Positions 1 to 5,952 of a stretch of DNA of 5,952 nt are shown piece by piece. The stretch is taken from NCBI GenBank assembly GCA_905479615.1, contig CAJQNH010000169.1:1-5952 (forward strand), read 5' to 3'. Origin of the DNA: an uncultured Eudoraea sp. (GTDB lineage: Bacteria > Bacteroidota > Bacteroidia > Flavobacteriales > Flavobacteriaceae). The number at the start of each line of letters is the position of its first letter. The first letter of the stretch is position 1. Made by a program: the position numbers and the translations under genes. Below the pieces are notes generated by a model. The model was not told the origin of the DNA and made no database searches. It was given only the letters and a program-made list of their open reading frames with translations.

Positions 1-1950
1 CAACAGCGCCTGGATGAATTGGATACCATTAACCATGTGAGTAAAGCGCTAACCGAAAAATTAGAGCTTACCGAGCTGATACAACTTGTAGGTAATGAGA
101 TGAAGGACCTTTTTAAATCAGATATTACCTATCTGGCTATATTAGATGAGGAAAAAGGGGTTATTAATTTTCCATATCAGGATGGTGATGATATGCCGCC
201 AATGACTTTTGGTGAAGGGTTTACCTCTAAAATCATACAAACCGGCGAAGCCTTGCTAATTAATAAAGACTCTGATATTGTTGCCCAATATGATAGGTAT
301 GGGATTTCCCAGACGGGTAAAAGGGCAATCTCCTATTTGGGCGTTCCCATTCCTGTTGAAGACAAAGTTATTGGCGTACTTAGTGTTCAAAGTACGCAAC
401 AGGCAAGCAGGTTTAATCAGGAAGACAAAAATTTACTAAATACTATTGCTATTAGTGTTGGAGTGGCCCTGCACAATGCGGAACTTTATGAAGAAGCCAA
501 GGAAGCGAAAGCAAAAGCAGAGGATGCCAATGAAGCAAAAAGTGCTTTTCTGTCAACAGTAAGTCACGAATTACGTACGCCCTTAACATCGGTATTGGGC
601 TTTGCCAAAATTATCAGGAAAAGGCTTGAAGAAAAGATATTCCCGGCCGTTAATGTAGAGGATCAAAAAATAAAACGGTCCATGAAACAGGTAAGCGAAA
701 ACCTGAACGTAGTGGTGTCTGAAGGGGAACGCCTTACTAACTTAATAAATGATGTGCTGGATCTTGCCAAAATTGAATCAGGCAGAATGGAATGGAACAA
801 GAAGCCTATTTTTCTGCAGGATGTTATTAGCAGAGCCATTGCGAGCACCTCATCTTTATTTGAAGAAAAGGGGCTAAGCCTGAAGAAAAAGGTTTCAGAA
901 GATCTACCGGTAGTAAGTGCCGATGAGGACAAGCTTATTCAGGTGGTAATAAACCTTTTATCTAATGCAGTAAAATTTACAGATAAAGGATCTGTGGTGC
1001 TTGAGGCATCATTAGATAACGGGCAAATACTTGTTGAAGTTCAGGATACAGGTATAGGCATTGCCGAAGAAGACAGACATAAAATCTTTGAGCGCTTCAG
1101 GCAAGCCGGGGATACCTTAACAGATAAACCCAAGGGTACCGGCCTGGGGCTTCCAATCTGCAGGGAAATTATTGAGCACCATGGAGGTATTATCTGGATG
1201 AAGAGCACCGCAGGAGTAGGAAGTACTTTTTTCTTTACTATCCCGGTTATGGGAGAAGGAACGGACAAACCCCCTATTCAATTAGACAGAATACTTAAAA
1301 GTTTAAAAAAACAAATTAAGCACTCCTCTCTAAATACCTTAAAAAAGGCGCAAACTATTTTAGTCGTTGATGATGACACCCCTATTAGATCTCTCTTAAG
1401 ACAGGAACTTACGGAAGCGGGCTACGAGGTAAAAGAAGCCGCCAATGGCAAAGCAGCTTTAGATATGGTAAGAATGTCTAAACCCGATTTGATCATTCTC
1501 GACGTTATGATGCCTGAAATAAACGGATTTGATGTTGCAGCGGTACTAAAGAACGATCCTGCAACTATGGATATCCCCATAATTATATTGTCTATTGTTC
1601 AGGACAAGGAGCGTGGTTTTAGAATAGGTGTAGACAGGTATCTTACCAAACCAATAAATACGGAACATTTATTTCATGAAGTAGAAGAACTACTGGAACA
1701 GGGAGTATCTAAAAAGAAAGTATTGGTCGTTGATGAGGATGCATCTGCCGTAAAGACGCTGTCTGATGTATTGAATGCGAGAGGCTATAAAGTGGTGGAA
1801 TCAAATTCGAAGGACTTTTTAGCTACAGCTACAAAATCCAAACCGGATATTATTATGCTTAACTCCGTTTACAATGGAGATCAAAAAAGATTAAAGGAGT
1901 TAAAACTTCAAAAAGGGATGGAGAACGTTATGTTCTTTATCTATGAATAA
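1..1950 (+). CDS. Hybrid sensor histidine kinase, GAF-HisKA-HATPase-REC-REC (5' partial)
   Basis: This is a cytoplasmic-looking sensor kinase that should autophosphorylate on His and pass phosphate to Asp on receivers. The frame is open to base 1, so the N-terminus lies outside the window and 649 residues are visible (numbered from base 1). Domains in order: GAF about 20-158; charged signalling helix 155-181; HisKA with H-box SHELRTPLT, phospho-His H189 (565-567); HATPase about 272-416 with N-box NLLSNAVKFT (N322), G1 DTGIGI (D349), F-box KIFERF and G2 GTGLGL (379-384); Lys-rich linker; receiver 1 about 452-565 with acidic D457/D458/D459, phosphoacceptor D501 and K550; receiver 2 from 573, degenerate. 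All kinase motifs are intact, so activity is expected. No membrane segment is visible; the ligand of the GAF domain is unknown. The TTG at 19 is not a believable start because it cuts into the GAF entry helix. It is followed closely by a receiver and a cyclase gene, which are probable partners. Confidence 0.93.
   Translation, partial: QQRLDELDTINHVSKALTEKLELTELIQLVGNEMKDLFKSDITYLAILDEEKGVINFPYQDGDDMPPMTFGEGFTSKIIQTGEALLINKDSDIVAQYDRYGISQTGKRAISYLGVPIPVEDKVIGVLSVQSTQQASRFNQEDKNLLNTIAISVGVALHNAELYEEAKEAKAKAEDANEAKSAFLSTVSHELRTPLTSVLGFAKIIRKRLEEKIFPAVNVEDQKIKRSMKQVSENLNVVVSEGERLTNLINDVLDLAKIESGRMEWNKKPIFLQDVISRAIASTSSLFEEKGLSLKKKVSEDLPVVSADEDKLIQVVINLLSNAVKFTDKGSVVLEASLDNGQILVEVQDTGIGIAEEDRHKIFERFRQAGDTLTDKPKGTGLGLPICREIIEHHGGIIWMKSTAGVGSTFFFTIPVMGEGTDKPPIQLDRILKSLKKQIKHSSLNTLKKAQTILVVDDDTPIRSLLRQELTEAGYEVKEAANGKAALDMVRMSKPDLIILDVMMPEINGFDVAAVLKNDPATMDIPIIILSIVQDKERGFRIGVDRYLTKPINTEHLFHEVEELLEQGVSKKKVLVVDEDASAVKTLSDVLNARGYKVVESNSKDFLATATKSKPDIIMLNSVYNGDQKRLKELKLQKGMENVMFFIYE
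1711..1947 (+). other. Degenerate, C-terminally truncated receiver domain of the kinase
   Basis: The last 75-80 residues of the kinase begin like a receiver: KKVLVVDED (D578, E579, D580), then a beta-2-like YKVVES and a beta-3-like DIIMLN. The position that should hold the phosphoacceptor Asp is Asn (N621, 1861-1863; compare LDVMM in receiver 1, LNSVY here). The protein stops right after a beta-4-like NVMFFIYE, so the Thr/Ser switch region, the conserved Lys and the last helix-strand-helix are absent. It cannot be phosphorylated in the normal way. It may be a structural or docking remnant. Confidence 0.8.
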
Positions 1951-1962
1951 CTATTAATTATT

Positions 1963-1970
1963 AAGGAAGG
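1963..1970 (+). promoter_or_regulatory. Shine-Dalgarno sequence of the CheY-like gene
   Basis: AAGGAAGG lies 8 bases before the ATG at 1979, a purine-rich match to the 16S rRNA tail at normal spacing. It fixes the start of the receiver gene. It is the only strong ribosome binding site in the window; the two ABC genes have none. This suggests high or independent translation of the small receiver. Confidence 0.65.
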
Positions 1971-1978
1971 ATAAATAT

Positions 1979-2356
1979 ATGGGACAAAAGTTACTCATTG
2001 TAGATGATGAAGCGCATATCAGAATGCTAATAGAGCAAACCCTGGAGGATTTGGAAGACGAAGGTGTTGAATTATTGTTTGCGGAGAATGGAGAAGAAGC
2101 ATTAAACTTAATTCAACAAGAGGAACCCAATCTTGTATTCCTGGATGTTATGATGCCCAAGATGAATGGGATGGAAGTCTGTCATAAAGTAAAAAAAGAG
2201 CTCAAATTGTCACAAGTATATATCATACTCTTAACTGCAAAAGGTCAGGAAGTAGATCGTCAAAAAGGACTGGACATGGGAGCAGACCGTTACATGACCA
2301 AACCTTTTGATCCGGATGAGATGTTGTCCATTGCGGAAGAAATTCTGAAGATGTAA
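1979..2356 (+). CDS. Single-domain response regulator (CheY-like receiver)
   Basis: This 125-residue protein is one complete receiver domain with no output domain. Key residues are all present: acidic pocket D9/D10, phosphoacceptor D56 in FLDVMMP, switch T86 in LLTAKG, and K108 in YMTKPF. Length is normal for a stand-alone receiver (about 120 residues). Such proteins act through protein-protein contact or as phosphate shuttles; the obvious candidate donor is the hybrid kinase upstream, and the candidate target is the cyclase downstream. The pairing is inferred from gene order. The start is fixed by AAGGAAGG 8 bases upstream. The gap to the kinase is 28 bases and to the cyclase 2 bases, so co-transcription is very likely and translation of the cyclase is probably coupled to this gene. 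Nothing looks decayed. Confidence 0.93.
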   Translation: MGQKLLIVDDEAHIRMLIEQTLEDLEDEGVELLFAENGEEALNLIQQEEPNLVFLDVMMPKMNGMEVCHKVKKELKLSQVYIILLTAKGQEVDRQKGLDMGADRYMTKPFDPDEMLSIAEEILKM

Positions 2357-2358
2357 GT

Positions 2359-4056
2359 ATGACAAGGCATACCAATTCAAAGTACTATTTAAAAGCCCTC
2401 AAAAATATCTTAAAAAAAAGCCATGGTTCAGAGCAGGTAATTACCTCTATCGCGGTCAAATTGAGATTGAAATTTGCAGTGATGGGCTTTGATGATACAC
2501 TATTGCTTGGATCGCCATCGGATAGCTTTCAATCATTTCCGCTAATTCTTGACGAAATTACCTATGGGACTCTGCTCGCTTCAGGTGAGGATGGAAACTT
2601 ACTGGCCAATATGATTATGGTTTTTGTTGAAAAAGAAATCGAAAAGAAAAAAATAGGTAATGAAGTTTTAGGCTTGTATCGTGAGATTAATATGATCTAT
2701 GATTTTAGTGAGCGTATCTCAGAAAAAATAGATGCCAAATCAATTGCAGAAATGGCACTCGGTGAAGCCTCACAAATCATAAATTCAACTCACGGCCTCT
2801 TCTTAATTTATGAGCCCGAGAAGAATAAAGTGGTTGAACTAGCCTCATTTGGCCAGAATCCGGACAGGGAAGAAAATATTGACAAACTAAATTTTTTGCT
2901 TAAAGAGCTGATAAGCAGAGGCACGTCTGCTATTGTACCTTATGATAAAATTGAGAACAACCCGGCATTAAATCACCTTAGAACTATAATGTATTCCCCC
3001 TTAAAAGTCAAGCATCGCACTTTGGGCATGGTTATACTGGGTCATAGTGAACAAAAGGAGTTCACTGCCGCCGAACTAAAATTACTCACCACCATTTCAT
3101 TGCAATCAGCAGGAGCACTGGAGACTGCCTATCTCTATCAAAAAGGTTTACAGGAAGCCAAAGAGCGGGAAGAGGCTATCAGGTCTATTCATGAAGTAAG
3201 TCAAAAATTCGTGCCACATGAATTTATTAAGTTTTTAGGGAAAGATAAGTTAACCGAAGTGTCTTTAGGGGACCTTGTGGAAAAAGAAGTGACCGTACTA
3301 TTTGCTGATATCAGGGATTTTACTACCATATCGGAATTTTTAACCCCTGAGGATAACTTTCTTTTTATCAATTCATTTAATAAAAGGATGGGGCCTATTG
3401 TTCGGGAAAACGGAGGGTTTATAATGCAATATCTGGGTGATGGCTTTATGGCGCTATTTCCTGATGGCTCGCAGACCGCATTAAGGGCTTCTGTAGAAAT
3501 GCAGGCTTCCCTCCGACTTTATAATGAAGAAAGAATTACCAAAAATGGTTTTACCGTAAAACTAGGGATTGGGATGCAAAATGGTAATTTGATTATGGGT
3601 ATCACAGGAGATATAGAGCGTTTGGATGCTGCAATAATATCTGACACCGTGAATACTGCTTCGAGGATTGAAGGGCTCGCCAAGCACTACGGATCATCCA
3701 TTTTACTAACTGATAATTGTAAAAACAACCTTACCAATCCGGAGGAATTTGATTTTAGATATTTAGGCCCTGTTCAGGTGAAAGGGAAACAAAAACCTAT
3801 AGATGTTTACGAATGTATAAATGGTGACAACGCAGAGTTGTTAAAGCATAAATTGCAAACCCTAAGTACTTTTGAGGAAGGCATGAATCTATATTTTACG
3901 AGGGAGTTTGCTATGGCAGCAGTAACGTTTCAACAAATTGTAAAAAAGGAGAAAACTGATAACGCAGCCAAATTATTTCTAAACAGATCCGCGCATATGA
4001 TAACCCAGGAAATTGATGACGACTGGAGAGGAATAGCTTCTATTTCCACTAAATAA
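2359..4056 (+). CDS. GAF-domain class III adenylate/guanylate cyclase
   Basis: This 565-residue soluble protein should make a cyclic nucleotide (cAMP or cGMP) from the NTP. Layout: N-terminal region 1-104 of unknown fold; helix and GAF about 105-262; charged linker helix 262-280; FVPHEFIKFLG linker (283-293) typical of bacterial class III cyclases; catalytic domain about 305-485; TPR-like tail 495-565. Metal-binding Asp are D317 (FADIRDFT) and D361 (QYLGDGF), 44 residues apart as usual. Transition-state residues N432 and R436 are present in DTVNTASRIE. Since one chain carries all of these, a homodimer with two active sites is expected. The base-recognition positions are odd: Q357 where cyclases of ATP have Lys, and A425 where Thr, Asp or Cys is usual, so substrate choice cannot be read from sequence. 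The ATG is 2 bases after the receiver stop, with only a weak GAAG upstream, which suggests translational coupling. Control by the upstream kinase/receiver pair is inferred. Confidence 0.92.
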   Translation: MTRHTNSKYYLKALKNILKKSHGSEQVITSIAVKLRLKFAVMGFDDTLLLGSPSDSFQSFPLILDEITYGTLLASGEDGNLLANMIMVFVEKEIEKKKIGNEVLGLYREINMIYDFSERISEKIDAKSIAEMALGEASQIINSTHGLFLIYEPEKNKVVELASFGQNPDREENIDKLNFLLKELISRGTSAIVPYDKIENNPALNHLRTIMYSPLKVKHRTLGMVILGHSEQKEFTAAELKLLTTISLQSAGALETAYLYQKGLQEAKEREEAIRSIHEVSQKFVPHEFIKFLGKDKLTEVSLGDLVEKEVTVLFADIRDFTTISEFLTPEDNFLFINSFNKRMGPIVRENGGFIMQYLGDGFMALFPDGSQTALRASVEMQASLRLYNEERITKNGFTVKLGIGMQNGNLIMGITGDIERLDAAIISDTVNTASRIEGLAKHYGSSILLTDNCKNNLTNPEEFDFRYLGPVQVKGKQKPIDVYECINGDNAELLKHKLQTLSTFEEGMNLYFTREFAMAAVTFQQIVKKEKTDNAAKLFLNRSAHMITQEIDDDWRGIASISTK

Positions 4057-4109
4057 TCTCGATTTTGTTCCGGTCTCAAATAAACAGGTGTAACTAAGGG
4101 CTAAAAATG

Positions 4110-4125
4110 ATTCTTTTTGAAGAAT
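4110..4125 (+). terminator. Possible weak terminator hairpin after the cyclase operon
   Basis: ATTCTT-TTTG-AAGAAT is a perfect 6-bp inverted repeat with a 4-base loop, 54 bases after the cyclase stop. The stem has only one G-C pair and is followed by a few T bases and not a long T tract. It sits where a terminator between the two gene blocks would be expected, but the hairpin would be weak and could be chance in AT-rich sequence. Confidence 0.25.
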
Positions 4126-4177
4126 TTGTGATTAAATTGAACATGGAAACACAATCAATAAAATAATACAGGCTAAA

Positions 4178-4185
4178 TAGTTTTG
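4178..4185 (+). promoter_or_regulatory. Possible Bacteroidota-type -7 promoter element for the ABC operon
   Basis: TAGTTTTG matches the TAnnTTTG form of the -7 element known in Bacteroidota, and ends 46 bases before the ATG at 4232. No TTG is seen at the expected -33 distance (the nearest, at 4138, is too far), so support is partial. The rest of the 4057-4231 gap is AT-rich and holds no gene that I can support. Confidence 0.3.
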
Positions 4186-4231
4186 AGCTTTTTAAATTAA
4201 ATACTAATAAACCACCATACTAAACTCAACT

Positions 4232-5119
4232 ATGGAATTACAAATTAAAAATTTAAACAAAACGTATTCAAACGGCGTTCAAGCCTTAAAAGATGTGACC
4301 CTTACTATTCCCCAGGGAATGTTTGGACTTTTGGGTCCCAACGGAGCGGGGAAATCGTCACTTATGAGAACCCTGGCCACCCTGCAACAGGCAGATTCGG
4401 GTTCTGTAACTTTGGGAGATATTGATATTCTGAAGGATAAAACCAAAGTACGGGAAATCCTGGGCTACCTGCCCCAGGAATTTGGAGTTTATCCGAAAAT
4501 AAGCTCTTATAACATGCTCAATCATATAGCCTCACTAAAAGGGGTGTCTAACAAATCTGAACGGAAAGCGCTTGTAGAATCTTTATTAAATAAGACCAAT
4601 CTATGGCATGTGCGAAACAAGAGTCTCGGGACATATTCCGGTGGAATGAAACAACGATTTGGCATTGCACAGGCACTAATTGGCGACCCAAGCCTTATCA
4701 TTGTGGATGAGCCTACGGCCGGCTTAGATCCGGCCGAACGCATTAGATTCCATAACTTATTAAGTGAGATTGGTGAGAATACCATTGTTATTCTTTCCAC
4801 CCATATTGTGGAAGATATCTCTAATTTGTGTAATAACATGGCTATTATATGCTTAGGCGAGGTAGTGGGTAAAGGCAATCCCTCCGAATTGACCGAAGAA
4901 ATAAAGGGTAAAATATGGAAAAAGGGGATAGAAAAAGGAGATTTGGCAGAGTATCAATTTGAAATGCAAGTAATTTCAACCTATTTAAAAGCTGGCCAGA
5001 CTATCATTCATGTCTTAAGTGATAATAAACCAGATTCCACTTTTGAGCCCAGCAAGGCCAATTTAGAAGATGTTTATTTTGCTGAGATCACTAGCAGAAT
5101 GGAACGCATTACAGATTAA
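4232..5119 (+). CDS. ABC-2 type transporter ATP-binding protein
   Basis: This 295-residue cytoplasmic ATPase powers the membrane partner encoded next. Motifs in order: A-loop aromatic Y12; Walker A GPNGAGKS (35-42); Q-loop Q82 in YLPQEFG; signature YSGGMKQR (135-142); Walker B LIIVDE (155-160) with catalytic E160; D-loop GLDP (164-167); H-switch H191 in STHIVED. All are intact. The roughly 70 residues after the ATPase core end in a LEDVYF motif seen in many ABC-2 type ATPases, and probably contact the partner. The substrate is unknown. The ATG at 4232 is the only sensible start: the in-frame stop TAA at 4208-4210 lies just upstream with no other start between. There is no Shine-Dalgarno sequence, which is common in Bacteroidota. 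It is separated by 175 bases from the cyclase and by 29 bases from the permease, so it forms an operon with the permease only. Confidence 0.95.
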   Translation: MELQIKNLNKTYSNGVQALKDVTLTIPQGMFGLLGPNGAGKSSLMRTLATLQQADSGSVTLGDIDILKDKTKVREILGYLPQEFGVYPKISSYNMLNHIASLKGVSNKSERKALVESLLNKTNLWHVRNKSLGTYSGGMKQRFGIAQALIGDPSLIIVDEPTAGLDPAERIRFHNLLSEIGENTIVILSTHIVEDISNLCNNMAIICLGEVVGKGNPSELTEEIKGKIWKKGIEKGDLAEYQFEMQVISTYLKAGQTIIHVLSDNKPDSTFEPSKANLEDVYFAEITSRMERITD

Positions 5120-5148
5120 GAACTTCTTCACCTAAAAAACCATCCACT

Positions 5149-5952
5149 ATGTTTAAAGAAATATTCTTATTCGAAATAAAATACAGGTTAAAAAGACCTG
5201 CCACCTGGGCTTATTTCGGTATTCTTCTAGTTTTTGGATTAATCATAGCTATTGGAGGCAATGGCCCTGCCTCAGAAAAGGTTTTTGTCAATTCCCCTAT
5301 CGCTATAGCTACCATGTTAAGCACGATTAGCATTTTTGGGGTGATGATGGCTAGTGCTATCATGGGGGTCCCTGTTTACAGAGATATAGAGCACAAAACT
5401 GAAAACTACTACTTTACCTATCCCATTAGTGAAAAAGGGTATATCATGGGAAGGTTTTTAGGATCTCTTTCCATTTTGTTATTAATTAGTCTCGGGTTTC
5501 ATTTAGGCTTAATTATTGGTTTTGAAATTGGTCCATATGCAGGTTATGCAGAACCAGAGCGTTTCACTTCCTTTCATTTATGGTACTACATACAACCCAC
5601 TATCATTCTTTATTGGAGTAACTTTTTCTTTGCCGGATGTATATTTTTTGCGCTTGTAGCCTTAACAAAAAGAGTGATGCTCGCCTATGCGGGAGGCGCT
5701 ATTCTGTTTATAACTTATCTCATAACACTAACGCTAACCCAGGATATAGAAAACAAAGCTTTGGTAAGTCTAATGGATCCTTTTGGATTTGGGACTTACA
5801 ATAATGTCATAGAATACTGGACTCCTGAAGAACAAAACACCCAGATAGTTCCTTTTAAAGGAATGCTGGTCTGGAATCGCATTCTCTGGGTAGGTCTGGG
5901 CCTTTTAGCTTTGCTTTTTACCCTGTTCAGATTCGATTTTCAGCGTTTTCTG
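5149..5952 (+). CDS. ABC transporter permease, probable permease/M1 aminopeptidase fusion (3' partial)
   Basis: The frame opens at ATG 5149 and stays open to the window end (268 residues, no stop), so the gene is cut at its 3' side. It begins MFKEIFLFEIKYRLKRP, a short amphipathic cytoplasmic start usual for ABC-2 permeases. Six hydrophobic segments are visible: about 19-37, 52-76, 103-125, 150-172, 177-197 and 244-261. The conserved-looking cytoplasmic stretch VYRDIEHKTENYYFTYPIS (76-94) fits the ABC-2 family loop after the second segment. The sequence style matches the roughly 1,200-residue Bacteroidota permeases that carry a second membrane half and a C-terminal M1 metallopeptidase domain; that part is outside the window and is a prediction from memory of the family. 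The partner ATPase lies 29 bases upstream. No Shine-Dalgarno sequence precedes the ATG. The transported substrate is unknown. Confidence 0.85.
   Translation, partial: MFKEIFLFEIKYRLKRPATWAYFGILLVFGLIIAIGGNGPASEKVFVNSPIAIATMLSTISIFGVMMASAIMGVPVYRDIEHKTENYYFTYPISEKGYIMGRFLGSLSILLLISLGFHLGLIIGFEIGPYAGYAEPERFTSFHLWYYIQPTIILYWSNFFFAGCIFFALVALTKRVMLAYAGGAILFITYLITLTLTQDIENKALVSLMDPFGFGTYNNVIEYWTPEEQNTQIVPFKGMLVWNRILWVGLGLLALLFTLFRFDFQRFL

Noticed and set aside
19..21. TTG as start of the kinase gene
   Set aside because: The frame is open to base 1 with helix-like sequence (QQRLDELDTINHV) continuing across it, and no ribosome binding site is visible. The gene is cut by the window edge.
663..932. 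Minus-strand open frame inside the kinase (also 1041-1268)
   Set aside because: Antisense to well-conserved HisKA and HATPase coding sequence; the translations show no domain and no start signal.
2412..2419. Run of eight A near the 5' end of the cyclase, possible slippage site
   Set aside because: It encodes part of KNILKKS in frame. Runs of this size are common in AT-rich DNA, and nothing else suggests phase variation.
4127..4142. Possible CRP-like cAMP-receptor site (TGTGA half-site)
   Set aside because: Tempting next to a cyclase gene, but the second half is TGAAC and not TCACA, matching only 2 of 5 bases. One half-site is expected by chance.
4143..4166. Seven-codon open frame METQSIK before the ABC gene
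   Set aside because: No ribosome binding site, no regulatory codon pattern and no attenuator structure after it.
4522..4878. Minus-strand open frame inside the ABC ATPase
   Set aside because: It is antisense to the signature and Walker B region, so it is a shadow of the real gene.

Overview
The window is a densely coded, single-strand stretch: five genes, all on the + strand, with the first and last cut by the window edges. It suggests a member of the Bacteroidota or a close relative (Cytophagales- or Balneolota-like). The reasons are AT-rich coding sequence, ABC genes with no visible Shine-Dalgarno sequence, a TAnnTTTG-type promoter element, and an ABC ATPase followed by a permease resembling the large Bacteroidota permease/M1-aminopeptidase fusions. 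This assignment is inference from gene style, not from a marker gene.

Left block (1-4056), a signalling operon. First comes a 5'-truncated hybrid sensor histidine kinase with a GAF domain, HisKA, HATPase, an intact receiver and a shortened, degenerate second receiver. After a 28-base gap holding a strong Shine-Dalgarno sequence comes a stand-alone CheY-like receiver. Only 2 bases after its stop begins a class III nucleotide cyclase, built as an N-terminal unknown domain, GAF, linker helix, cyclase domain and TPR-like tail. The layout suggests a phosphorelay that controls cyclic nucleotide synthesis: kinase to receiver(s) to cyclase. The same module types occur in one polypeptide in the cyanobacterial cyclase CyaC, so this looks like a split version.

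Middle (4057-4231), a 175-base intergenic gap. It holds a small AT-rich hairpin and a possible -7 promoter element, and it probably separates two transcription units.

Right block (4232-5952), a transport operon. It has an ABC-2 type ATP-binding protein with every catalytic motif, then after 29 bases a multi-pass membrane permease that runs off the right edge. From its family resemblance, the missing part probably carries more membrane segments and a C-terminal M1 metallopeptidase domain.

The most unusual points are in the signalling block. The cyclase keeps its metal-binding and transition-state residues but has Gln and Ala at the two positions that normally recognise the purine base. The kinase's last receiver has lost its phosphoacceptor Asp and its C-terminal third.
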